In this document: one piece after another, positions 14,401-25,611 of the stretch
Layout of the letters: every line of letters begins with the position of its first letter
Position numbering within the stretch: the stretch's first letter is position 1
NCBI RefSeq assembly: GCF_005239225.2
Contig: NC_133298.1
Coordinates: forward strand, 5,701,395-5,765,394
Length of the DNA stretch: 64,000 bases
Source of the DNA: Populus alba
Taxonomy: Eukaryota > Streptophyta > Magnoliopsida > Malpighiales > Salicaceae
Reading direction: 5' to 3'
Notes under the pieces: model-generated
The model's input: only the letters and a program-made list of their open reading frames with translations
What the model was told of the DNA's origin: nothing
Database searches by the model: none
Position numbers and translations under genes: made by a program

Positions 14401-16051
14401 CATAATGGTTATACATTTGGATACCTAAAAGTAATGTATTTTCTCTCATACTCTTTTTTTTTTTTTTTCATTTTCAAGTTTACCATTCTAATTTTAATTC
14501 ATCTTTCTTGGAATAAACACACAAGTATAAATATAAAAAGAATTTCAGTTAAGTCAAACAAGTTTTCTAATGAAAAACGAGTACTATTTTTAAATTAATC
14601 ATTAATTCATATTTAGATTAAATCCAAAGTTATTATATGTTGTTTTTTCCTGGTTATTTTATAATTTTTGTTTAGTTTTGAAAATTTAATGCTTGTTGGA
14701 TTTTATTAGTTATATAATTCTCAATAAAAAATCTTTTTAAAAATTATGATTTAAGTCTAAGATCAGTATAAACACGGTTGTCCGGTTTATTTATCTCAGT
14801 AGATTATTATTATTATTCTTATTCTTATTATTGATGTTTAGATTTTCTCTATTGCTTAGCTTTCTGTAGAGGTGAGGAAATTGAGAGGTAATTCTTTCCA
14901 TACTCTACGCCCACTTTCTGTTATAAAATCACCACTAAAAGATTTCTTGTTTCGCCCCTGCAAATAGTCGGTAAAAAAATGACGTGACCCCCTTCTTTTC
15001 ACAAGCGCTGCAGCATTTTCATGTATCAGTCCAAGCCAAGGATGGAGTCAGGATTTTTTTATTTTTTTATTTTGAGCTATAAAATAAATAAATAAAAATT
15101 ATTTTTCAAGATAAATTATATATATATATATATATTTGCTAAGTTACTGATAAAGTTTCAATCCAAATACATAACACAAAATATAAAAAAATAAAATTTA
15201 AAGTATATAAAATTAAAAATTAATAATAATAAATTACACTATCGAAGTTACACCCTTTAATATTTTGTGAAATACAATTTATTTATAATCAAATCCGAAT
15301 CAATATCTTCAACAACCTCTCGTTGAATATAAATTATCATAAAATCTGCTAAAAACTCCTCATCCATTTTATTTCGAAGCATGGTTTTAACATGTATCAA
15401 AAGTTATATAAAGAAGTGGGACTTTCCACATGCATTAAAAGTGCACATTTAACCTATTATTAACTCTCTTCCAACTTCTAAAGCCTTCGGTAATGAATGT
15501 GAAATGACGATGCACTTTATTTTAAAAAAAAAAGCATGAAAAACAAAATATTGCATAATTTGATGGAAAGCACTCTAACCAAGAAAATTGATCAAATCAA
15601 GTGTATTGAAATCGATGGTATTGTCATCCTGATTCAGTCCTCGAGTACTCTTCTAACTTAGATTGATATGGATCTATTTTGATGTAAACTCTTCTAATTT
15701 TATCTTATTAATTAATATGATGTTGCCACAACAAAATTCATATATCGGGATCTTGTTTAATAGTATTAACATCATTTTCAACTCCTTGAAATTTAAAAGG
15801 GGATTGATCATTATGATTTGAAATATCAATATTTTATGGAAAATGTTCTTTAATATTTAATGTTCACCTGGTTTACATAGTGAAAATATATTTTTCTCTA
15901 CTTTACTTTCTTGATTTTTCATTATAATTTATAATGAATAATAGAGGATTAGGAAAGACAGTGCACGATAAAGAAATATTGATGCCTTAGCATGATATTC
16001 ATGAAATATAAACTACATGACGATAAAATCATGTCAATATCTCATGATTTC
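11484..16051. other. AT-rich intergenic spacer
   Basis: No gene recognised; open frames are short and low in complexity. It contains two MITE-like blocks (12812-13005, 13222-13380), a TATATA run near 13789-13805 and another near 15117-15135. GC content is very low throughout, as in old transposon-filled plant spacers. Confidence 0.6.
12812..13005. repeat. MITE-like repeat with imperfect inverted ends
   Basis: The block begins near TGTGGTGTATAGTGTTTTTG and ends near GTTGTGTCATACACCTTC; the ends are partly complementary (GGTGTATA against TACACC). Its core holds ATTAACACATCAAAACTATTT, matching the family interior. Confidence 0.45.
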
Positions 16052-16275
16052 AAAATAGCTTCTAATAGTACGAGGTTTTGGCCCAGCGGTTGAAGGGACT
16101 TGTTCCCTTCCTCTATATCCTGGGTTCAAACATCACCGTGCATGCATGTCACCCCCGCGGTGCCTTACATGCTCGCTAGGTTTACAGGATGTTCAGTGAG
16201 TCGTGGAATTAGTCGTGGTGCATGCAAGCTGGCCCGAACACCCACGTAAATAAAAAAAAAAAATAGCTTCTAATA
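16052..16275 (+). mobile_element. tRNA-derived SINE with target-site duplication
   Basis: The flanks AAAATAGCTTCTAATA (16052-16067) and the same sequence at about 16260-16275 form a target-site duplication of about 16 bp. The body (16068-16260) has a polymerase III A-box-like TGGCCCAGCGGT at 16079-16090 and a B-box-like GGGTTCAAACAT at 16122-16133, and ends in an A-rich tail. The roughly 190-bp length, tRNA-like head and A-tail fit a plant SINE mobilised by LINE enzymes. The intact duplication suggests a fairly recent insertion. Confidence 0.88.
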
Positions 16276-16827
16276 ACATGTTCAGCTTAGCCCATGTCCG
16301 GCATTATTAATTGCATAATGACATTTATATTTGCAATCACGCTCCAGCAGGCTTAAGAAATTACACAGTAACCAGAACCTTAGCAGTTTTTTTTTTTTTT
16401 GTTTTTTTACCTGGGATACAGTTCATCCTAGCCGCCTACATTTCTCCGCCCTTGAGTGCAGGACGTGTGTGTATGTATGTATGTATGTATATGTATTACT
16501 GGATTTATAGGTGACTGTACGTGGAGCTAGCTAGCTTGGTAGGTTAGTTCAGGAATAAATTAACCATGACATGTGCGTATTTACGATATAAATGCGACGT
16601 GACTTGCTCTGCGTTCTTGTTCACATCCCAAGATTAAAAGAAATACTCCATTATGCTACTTCTTTTCCTAAACAATAGGAAAGAGATTGCTAGTGGGATT
16701 CCAAAATCTTGATCTTGATAACATTGTTCCGATATGCTTGTAGTGATTCTGCCCTACTTCCTCAAGTCCTTGCTTCTAGCTAGGGGCCATCCACAGTATC
16801 GAGACAGAAAAACCCTTCCCCCCCCCT
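16276..16827. other. Spacer upstream of the MIR171 locus
   Basis: Contains a T-run near 16387, a TGTA microsatellite (about 16470-16490) and TAGC/GCTAG words near 16530. No coding signal. The right part is presumably MIR171 promoter. Confidence 0.5.
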
Positions 16828-16837
16828 CTATATATGG
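16828..16837 (+). promoter_or_regulatory. TATA box of the MIR171 primary transcript
   Basis: CTATATATGG follows a C-run and lies about 100 bp before the MIR171 hairpin. Transcription would start near 16860-16870, which fits RNA polymerase II plant miRNA genes. Confidence 0.55.
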
Positions 16838-16928
16838 GGGGTTCCAGCTCCGCTATCTAAGCATTGAATTGAAGCAGTGTTTCATGGAAGAGATCGAGGT
16901 CAAGAACTGATCTGGCCATGTTTCTGGA

Positions 16929-17034
16929 GAAGTAGACACGGCGTGATATTGGTCCGGTTCATCTTCTGTGCATAAGCATCTGAAGTTCTTCACTCATGAA
17001 GACGAGCCGAATCAATATCACTCTTGTATGCTTC
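16929..17034 (+). ncRNA. MIR171: MIR171 microRNA precursor hairpin
   Basis: The 5' arm (16938-16963, core GTGATATTGGTCCGGTTCAT) pairs with the 3' arm (17000-17023). Reading from GTGATATT, 24 positions pair with two mismatches and two G-U pairs, closed by a loop of about 30 nt; the lower stem GAAGTAGACAC pairs with TTGTATGCTTC. The predicted mature 3p strand, 17003-17023, begins CGAGCCGAATCAATATCAC, a known form of the miR171 family; the 5p strand resembles family star sequences. miR171 guides cleavage of HAM/SCL6 GRAS transcription factor mRNAs and so affects meristem maintenance and branching. The identity rests on the conserved mature sequence plus the fold, both visible here. Confidence 0.93.
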
Positions 17035-20000
17035 TTCCCGTCATCTCTGGTGTACTGTTTCAAGAGTACAGGAAACAAGTTCCGAGCTAGCTTGCGCTTG
17101 CATAATTTCTACTCCTTTTAACTTCTCCTAGCTTGTTTTCCTGAAGATTTCTTCCTTTCAATATTGCTATTTTTTTTAATAGATACCCAGCCGTGCACAC
17201 TGGATTATCAAACTAGTTGATTCTGATATAGCCTTGGAGAAATGCTTTCTGCCCTCATTTTGTTTTTTCTATACCTTGTCCATATATATATATATATAAT
17301 AACCAGAAATTAGGTCTATTTTCTATTGAGTTTGCTTGGATCTATTTAGTCAATATGCAAGAAAAGTACTGTGGGATATACTATTAAACCTTCTCAGTTT
17401 GTTTCTGGGATCTACTACTTGTTCTTCCTATCGTTGTTCAAAGTAATTGTTACTGGACTAAGCTTAAACATTAGTTTCTGATTTTGTATCAGGTCATTTC
17501 CTTTTCCCATTTTGATCGATGGATGCATGATCGAGAAACATGTTGGTGTCAAGATCAAGTTCTGAAATATTAGTGGATGCTGCTGAAGGAAGTGGCAATG
17601 CCATAATTAAAGCTTGTCAGCAACAGCTAGCAGGATAATAACCATCCTTACCGCGGTAGGCTTATGAGTACTGCTGATCTTCCATGCTTGAGTTCAATGT
17701 TTCTGGCTAAGCTACGATCATCATCATTCAAAGCATTGTTTAACACATTGCTGCTTTCAATTTAAGCTTTCTCTCTTCCTTTCATGGATGTATCAGTTAC
17801 TTTCATCAAATCCAGAATTCAAGAGCACTTCCTTTCTCAATCTGTACTTACCTGGCATATAGCTTCAAAGGATTATAAGATAGTATTAATGGAGTCGAAT
17901 TTCCAAGCACAGAGTATATAGTTGAATCTAGCTGCATGTGATGTGAAACATTACTTACATATTGTGTAAAACAACCTTAATATCATAATGCACATTTAAT
18001 TAGTATACCTAGCTAGCTAGTTTGCCGTCCATGCCATAGATTAACAGTCATTTAGCCCATTGGTGTATATATAATAAGCTCCACTACTGCTGCCTTCATT
18101 AGATTATTGTCTGAAAAAAGATTTTAAAAATCAAACCACGTACAAAACATAGAGGAAATGTTCTGCTTTTTGATTAATTTTCTGAGAACATAAAGAGATG
18201 GTCTTATGTTCATTTATGGTACAGTACTGTACGTAAGAGGATACGATTCTTAATTAATAAATTAATGGGTGTTTAATGTTACCAAATAAAGAACATCCAA
18301 GCTAGCTAGCTGCTGTAGCAGCAGCCATGCGTAGTCCATGCCTGCCGATAAGTTTCATTTTATCTGCAAAAAATATAATATTCTTTAATACAATTGTTTT
18401 TATATTTCATGCATTGTCTATAATTAATCTGTGTTTTTTTATAGATTTAATTATTTCATTTTATTTTTAAACATACGACTATTTCTTTAATCCTATCATG
18501 TTATTTTAATAAATTATATAAGATCTGACTTTTCTGACAGTTTGTGTGTTTAAGAAAGATAACTAGATTGAAGAATGACTTAATTAGAATATAAAGATAG
18601 ATTAGAATCAATGATTTAACTTATAAAAATGTACTGAAAATTGACTTTAAAATATAAAAATAAATTAATCTAATTTAACGAAACTTCTTAATTTTCTTAT
18701 GAATACATCTGTTACCGAGAAGTGAATTGCAGAAAATAAATATGGAAGTCAATTCTATGCTGGCCCTGGGCAGCCATGTACATTAATAATATATAGTAGA
18801 TTGTGACCCTTTTTATTAATTTATTTTAACTGTAATAGTCATTTGATTTCATTGTGAAGAACACGCATCATCAGATTTCATTCGTATTTGAAATTAAACG
18901 AAAAAAGAAAAGAAAAGGAGAAATACTTATTTATTAATTTTTCTTGTGGCATGTTCATTTTAATAATTTATTACATCCAAAAACCTATTCAGATAACTAG
19001 TTTGACTGTGCACGTCCATGCAAAATAAAGAATAACTTGAGCATAAAAACAAAAACATGAATAATAACAAAAATAGAAGAACAAATTAGTAAAAGTCATC
19101 CAATTAGAAAAAAAAAAAAAACATATCTCTATAATCAAGCATAATGACACAAAAGAATCATGTTATCAGACCAGGATGTGTCTCTGAGATGGGAGGTGAA
19201 AAAACGACTTGAGTCGTTTGAGATGTGGTCACTTTTATGTTTTATTTTTTAAAAAATGTATTTATCTTAAAAATATATTAAATTTATGTTATTTTAGTAT
19301 TTTTATATATATTATTTTGATATACTTATATCGAAATATAAAAATAAATATGAAAAATTAAAATATTATTTTAATATATTTTTAAATAAAAAACACTTTT
19401 AAAAAACACTCTACATCATAATTATAAATATATACTTATAAATGCTTCCGTGGCTAAGTTTTGAAAACACCTCAAGTTCTCCCCAAGAGCATCGACCCAA
19501 CGGATCAACTTGATAATCCACCAACCTAGGCCTAGCTTAAGCAAAGTCACTAGAAAAAAACCAATGTTTTAAACAACATTATTTCAAGGGTTTTTTTTTA
19601 AAAAAAAAAAAGCCTAAAACAAGAAAATAAATCTGAAAAAAATGTTATTTTAGTTTTTTTTAAAGAAGAAAAGCTTGTTTTGACAAAGATCAAATCAAGT
19701 TTTGAGTATTATTTGAATTGCTTACAGAATAATATTAAGAGAGGGTTTTAAAAAATTTCAGTTTTTTTTCGTTATTTTTTTTTATGTTTTTGATTATTTT
19801 AATACATTGATCTCAAAAATAATTTTTTAAACATAAAAAAAAATATTATTTAAAAAGCAACAACAACCATACTTCCAAACAGACCCAAGTTGTTATAGTT
19901 GGTTTTTAGTTATGACTAGTTTTATAGCCCGTGCTACACAACTAGTTGGATAATTTTTAAAAAAACCTAAAACAAATTGTAAAGGTACTAGAAAGTAAAA

Positions 20001-20247
20001 AAATTGTTTCAATCATGGTTATCCTTCGAAACCCATAATATAAGGTATAAGATCATGATAAAACCATGAAACTCATATCAAAATAAATTAGAAAACTTAA
20101 TGAATCAAAAATTAAAGGCCAAAAGCAAAAATAAAAAAAATTAATTTTAAAAAAGTGGCTCGAGCAAACCTGTATTGATGGTCGGCGCAATGTCATGGGC
20201 CATGATAAATTCTTTTTGGGCTAAGGAATAAAAAAATTAAGATGATG

Positions 20248-20249
<2 letters not shown>

Positions 20250-20278
<29 letters not shown>
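20250..20278. repeat. (TA)n microsatellite
   Basis: Uninterrupted TA dinucleotide run of about 29 bases, followed by AAAGAAATATGAG. Confidence 0.95.
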
Positions 20279-20282
<4 letters not shown>

Positions 20283-21003
20283 AAATATGAGACTTGAGTC
20301 ATTGAATCAAATAAATTTAATAAGTTCAGTTAATTTAATAATATAAAAAAGATAATCTAATCTAATAACATGAAAAACTAAGCAAACTCATTAATTTTCT
20401 AAAACCATAACTCGTGAAATTTTAGACCTGAGTTCAAGTAAGAAGCTCAATTTCTAATCAATTTAATATTGAAACATAGAATAAAAAAAATCAATTAAAA
20501 AAACTTATTGAAATAGGAAAAAATAGCAATGAAAGAAATAAAAATCAAACTTGATAAAAAAAAAATGAATAAGAATGAAATCACAAAAAATATCAAATTT
20601 GTAAATCATCTCAAATAAAAAAATAACAATTCAAAGAATAAGGACATATATGGGAGTTGAAAAATTGAAGGATGATGAAATTGAGAAATAAAATAAAATT
20701 TGAAATTATTTTTTCAAATAAAAAAATAACTAAATATAAAGGGAAAAAAATTCGAATGACTACCATGATTTTTTAAAAGATATCGTGCAAATCCAGGTAG
20801 AGGAGATAAAAATAAAGGGAAAAAAAATGAATCAACACCAAACTCAATGAAATAACCATGCATGCATTGTTTGGGGAGGAAAAGGGCATCGAAATAATTC
20901 AAATGATATAGTAGAATAGTGATTCCAACCACTAGAATTAGACGCACACATTTTTCTAAGGTGGTGAAGAGGTTAACTTGTATAATACATGATTTGTTTG
21001 TTT

Positions 21004-21222
21004 TTTATTTTTGTTTTATCAAAAGACTACATTGCTACAAGTATCAAATAATTATTAAAAAAAAAAACGATTATGAAATTAGGAATAAGCTCATGCTTTG
21101 AGAATTTTTATTTGTTTATTTTTTTTTATCAAAAGACTACATTGCTACAAGTACCAAATAATTATTAAAAAAAAACCATTATGAAATTAGGAATAAGCCC
21201 ATGCTTTGAGAATTTTTAATCG
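21004..21222. repeat. Tandem duplication, unit about 112 bp
   Basis: ATCAAAAGACTACATTGCTA occurs near 21018 and again near 21128, followed in both copies by an A-run, ATTATGAAATTAGGAATAAG and CATGCTTTGAGAATTTTTA. The copies differ at few positions, so the duplication is young. Confidence 0.85.
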
Positions 21223-22380
21223 AAGGATAATAGAGTTATTAAAGTATGCTTTACAAAGTGAAAAACCAAGAATGCTTCAAATGACATATATATATATATA
21301 TATATATATTGTTTTTTAAGATTATTCAAGTAGTTTAATTATGCAAAAAAAAATTGGGAAAAGATTGAGATTTCCCTTAACAAATTTAGAATGATAAATG
21401 ACGCGTGAAAAGAAAATTTTGTCTCTCAAAGCTAGTTTATCAATTCATTGTCAAGGACAAATGCATAATTTCACTTTTTAAGTGAATCGTGTTTTTTACT
21501 GCAGTAGTTTAGCCATGGGCTTCTTGTTTTTTTAATAATAACTATAATCATGGTTAAAGAAATAAAATCTAGTTTAAAAATAACATAAAATTAGGGTGTT
21601 TTCGGAAGATGTTTAGAAGCGTAGTAAATATTGTTTTTTTAATATTATTTTATTTAAAAATTATTTTTTATTAATATATTATAATAATAAAAAGTACTAA
21701 AAAATATTAATTTAATTAAATCTCACGCCCCACATTGTTTCTTGGTGGTTCTAGTAACAACTGAAAGGCCAACTTACTTTCCCCGATCTGGCTTGTAAGC
21801 AATCGAAAAGGTTGTTGGAGTTATTATAATGATTATTTTTTAAAATACTTTTATTTAAAAATATATTAAAATAATAATTTTTTAATTTTAAAAAATTATT
21901 TTTATATGAAAATATAAAAATAATATAAAAATATTAATTTATAATAAAGAAAAAAAAATTTGTTTTAAAATATTTTTGAAATATAAAAAACAAAAGGCTA
22001 TTTAATTCAAGTCCACGATCTGCTTTAGCAATATTTTCCTGCCAAAATAGAATATTTAACTCAGTAAAATTTCTGGAAACTTTAAGAAAATAAAATAAAA
22101 TATAAAACATCCATCTCCTTCACCATTGAGAATCTATCATCCTTGCATCACTAATAAAAACAAAATTAGGAGGTCAGTTTATTTGCATGCTGAGCACATC
22201 GAAGAGCATTACATGGCTAGCTCAAGTTTATTTATCTTATCAACGATGAACTATTAAATAATTACACAAGAAAATGGATTGATGTACCTTATCGTGGTCA
22301 CTGCCCTTCGCAAGGGTGAAAAGGGTGGGCAGAGCATAGATTCTTATTTCCCCATTTTTGAGTAAATTCAAGCTGCCAAA

Positions 22381-24446
22381 GATGCCGAAGAGCTTTTGGA
22401 GAATCTGTCTTACCTTGATCAAAATGTCTTTCCTTCAAGCTTCTTTCTGCAGGTATGCTAGTCAGTTCATTTAGAATTTCAATGATTTAAGATTCTGGTC
22501 ATTATTAAATCTGGATAATTCTTGAGTTCAAATGTTTTACCTGAGCTTACACTTCCTTGAGAAATTAGTGATCAGCCAAGGATAATTCCTTGCATGATTT
22601 CTTAATCGGTTGAGTGTTTAAGGCCTGTTTCTATGTGTTTAAGGAAATTAGAATGATCATAGTCGAGACATTAGCAGAGATTGATTTGATTGATCACAAT
22701 AAACTGTCCTTGTTTACAGAAGGGGCACTGGAGCCACTTCTTTGATTTCTCGTAAACGATGATTTAGAAGTGAAAAAGGTGGCTGCTAAAGCTCTTCAGA
22801 ACCTTTCAAATGCACCTAAAAATGGTCTTCAAATGATCAGAAAAGGTGCAGTCGGAGCTCTGTTCGAAATTCTTTATCGACAGAACAGCTTATCGTCACC
22901 ACATCTGCGCGAGCAGGCTGCAGTCATAATTATGAACCTTGCCGTGGCAACCACTGCTCAAGAAGCTGATTGCGAGCAGATCTCATTACTGGAATCCGAG
23001 GAAGATACTTTAAACTCTTCTGTCTTATTTCCTTGACGGGTCTGGAAATACAGAATAGCATTCTTCGAACTTTTCTTGCAAGGAGTCAATCTCCTTCTGG
23101 TGAAGAAACAAGGGCAAAATTGAGACAGGTATGCAATCCTGTGAGCACTTTAGTATGAAGGAAAATAACCCTTTTAGACAATGCAATGTCCTTAGCATAG
23201 ACAGATATATTTTTTGATCTTTGAACAAATTATCTAGGATCATTTTTGTCCTTGATGATTTTAGATGAATTATGTAGCAGCTAATTCAAATAATCTATTC
23301 CCTCATTTTTCTAATGCTTATGCTATTTACAGTTCTACCTCTCTTACTGATGGGAGCAGAAATGCCTCACACAGAAGGCAGGTAACAGAGAATGCTGTTA
23401 AAGCTCCTTGTCGTTCAAGAGATAGTAGCTGAAGCTGAAATTATTCCGATGCTTGTACAATTACTGGTTTTTGGAACTGCTTTGGCGAAACAAAGTGCTG
23501 CCATTTCACTTAAAACAGCTTTCTAAAAGTTTGAGTACCTTAAGCAGCCCGGTGAAAAGACGAGGCCTTTCTCCTGCTTGGCTGCACCAGTGATCAGATG
23601 CTGCCCGGTACACCTGGGAATTTGTACAGTGGAATCTTCCTTCTGTATTTTACAGGCTAACGCACCGGAACCCTTAGTGAGGATGCTCGGAGAGGCTGAT
23701 CTTGGAGTCTGTGAAGCTTCATTAGATGCACTCTTGACATTGGTTGACGGCCAAAGGCTACAAAGTGGTGGCAAGGTCTAGAGCTCGACTTCTGCCACAG
23801 TACAGGAGAAGATACTGAGCTTTAGAGTGGATCTTTCAACTGGTTGAACTCAAGCAAAAATATGGAACTTCAGCACAGATGCCATTAGTTGATATAATAC
23901 AAAGGGGAAGTAGATGTTATTATATTGCCATTTTATGACAATACCCCATCACCAAAAAAGTATAAATATAAGCACCATTAGTGCCATAATTGGTGTCATG
24001 TATTAAGACTTCCTTATCCCACTGAAGTTGACAAGTATGTTGGAGAAGCTTATCATTTGATATCTATAAAAGAGGCATAATTATTTGAGAGCAATGGAAG
24101 AATAGAGAGTGAAGTGAAGAGAATAAGAGAGAAAGAGGAGCTATTGCCTATTGTTGTCATATGCAGCAGTGTCTGTGAGTTTGAAGTTGAGTTATAATGG
24201 ATGTGAGTTTTCTCCTCCATATATTTATTTTATATTCTTTCTCTATTTCTAATAATATTAACCTCTCCTGTGAATATAATTAATTTACCGAATCATGTTA
24301 AATATTATGTCTGTGTGCTAAGTTTTTATTGGTCAATTATCAGTACATCACCAATTAGATTTCCCAATAGCAATAGCATGAAATCCTTAGCTGCTAGAGC
24401 ACTTTCTCAACTGAGTATTCTTAATGAACAATTCTCTTATTTCTGA
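22381..24446 (+). pseudogene. PUB44-type U-box/armadillo-repeat E3 ligase, disrupted
   Basis: Remains of the armadillo part of a plant U-box E3 ubiquitin ligase of the PUB43/44 group. Pieces: 22381-22452 (DAEELLENLS), 22644-23128 (KKVAAKALQNLSNAPKNG, REQAAVIIMNLA, LTGLEIQNSILRTF), 23333-23780 (CCPVHLGICTVESSFC, VCEASLDALLTLVDGQRLQS), about 23825-23909 (ELKQKYGTSAQMPLVDI) and 24366-24446 (MKSLAARALSQLSILNEQ, stop). Breaks: an in-frame TGA after EGALEPLL, frameshifts near 23030 and 23430, stops near 23525 and 23781, and an insertion of about 456 bp before the last 27 codons. No U-box is found upstream. GT and AG intron borders survive (22453, 23129, 23332), so this is a decayed DNA copy, not a retrocopy. 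Names rest on recalled family sequence patterns. Confidence 0.82.
23910..24365 (+). mobile_element. LTR-like insertion (possible solo LTR) in the U-box pseudogene
   Basis: The insertion separates QRG from the NSNSMKSLAARAL codons of the U-box pseudogene. It begins with TGTTATTATATTGCC, has TATA-like TATAAATATAAGC near 23963 and TATCTATAAAAGAGGC near 24062, a GA-rich transcribed-leader-like stretch, and ends in T-rich DNA near CATCACCAATTAGA. Length and layout fit a solo LTR of Copia type. A clean target-site duplication is not visible (GTAGA against TTAGA is the best candidate), so the class is inferred. Confidence 0.5.
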
Positions 24447-25611
24447 TTGTTCATAAAAAATATTTGCAATCTTCTTACACATGTATCTAACATAACCTTG
24501 TTCTGGTGATTTTGAATTTGCACTAAGCTAACGAAATTATAATATAATTCTTTCACATATTTTCTTTCATGTTGCCAAATTGTATCCTATTTGTTCTTCA
24601 GAAACTTTTCGCTGTAATTGACAAGACTAGATTCTTCAACCTCAGACATATACAAGGAAGATTCTGCGAGCACATGTACTTGGTCTGGAACTATATATAG
24701 TAGAAATCATTGCACCATCAACAATCAGTTGTCAGTATATATTTACAGAAATTATTACATCGAAAAAAGGAGAGTAATAAACAAAACAAATTAATTAATC
24801 CCTAAAATATAAAAGAGAATTATTAAATTGTCTCTTGATAGGTGTTGATCTCGCTTTATTTAGTATTGTTTTATTAAGAAAAGGTTTTTCTCATAAATCT
24901 TTCCATCTTATCTACTTTATTTTTTTCTATTTAAAAAAAAATCGGGAAAATCATGAAATGGAAAAAAAGATTAAGTTATAAATCGATTTTAAAACATAAA
25001 TATTAAATAAATAATTTCTAAAACAATGAGAACCATTTAATAAGTATGCTAAACTGTAGGGACCGTGTACAATTAAATTAAAGCCGGCCTCTACTGCAAC
25101 GAAACCGGACTGGTCAACCCTATCTTGATTTCGATATATTTAGAAATACGATGCAAACTATATTATTTAAAATTTGAATTAATTTTTTATTTAAAATTAT
25201 TTTTTTTTTCTGTTTTTAGATATTTTTGATGTGATGATATTAAAATTAATTTTTTTAAATAAAAAAATACTTTAAATCATAACCGTTAGCATATTCCTAA
25301 ATAAACAGAAATCCTCCCAGCCTAACCTAGGCAACATGCAGGTGAATAGGAGGAACTAGGTGAGAAACCCAACTTGATTCAATAGGTTAATCCATGATCT
25401 AGCATGCTAAAAACATGGGTTAACCCGATACTAAATAGCCCAGAAAAACCCAATCAATGCCTTATCAAAATCAGTTGATATTTTATTTTATTAAAATGAT
25501 ATTATTTTTATTTTTCTATAAAATAAAAAAATAAAGCCTCCCTCCCGAGTTTAAACTTTAAAAACTATGAAGACCCGACTATTATTATTATTATTTTTAA
25601 TTTCTTGTCCT
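24021..25611 (+). repeat. 1.59-kb tandem duplication, copy 1
   Basis: Starts at ACTGAAGTTGACAAG inside the LTR-like insertion, runs through the last codons of the U-box pseudogene and about 1.1 kb of flank, and ends at the TTATTATTATTATTTTTAAT run. Nearly every phrase recurs about 1592 bp to the right, with scattered substitutions and small indels. Apart from the pseudogene tail it holds non-coding AT-rich DNA and a MITE-like block (25145-25290). Confidence 0.92.

Larger units (their letters stand above)
17035..22380. other. Intergenic spacer downstream of MIR171
   Basis: The first part (to about 18350) is less AT-rich and may hold the rest of the MIR171 primary transcript. From 18.4 to 22.3 kb the DNA is A/T-dominated, with MITE-like blocks at about 19225-19425, 19740-19890, 21597-21725 and 21820-21990, TA runs at 17282-17299, 20250-20278 and 21287-21309, and a 110-bp tandem duplication. 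No gene recognised. Confidence 0.55.

Noticed and set aside
19905..19955. CTAGTTTTATAGCCCGTGCTACACAACTAG as a transposon end
   Set aside because: The short palindrome around CTAGTT is suggestive, but no partner end or target duplication was found.
22240..22422. Minus-strand 60-codon frame
   Set aside because: It overlaps the first U-box pseudogene piece on the opposite strand and has no resemblance to a protein family.
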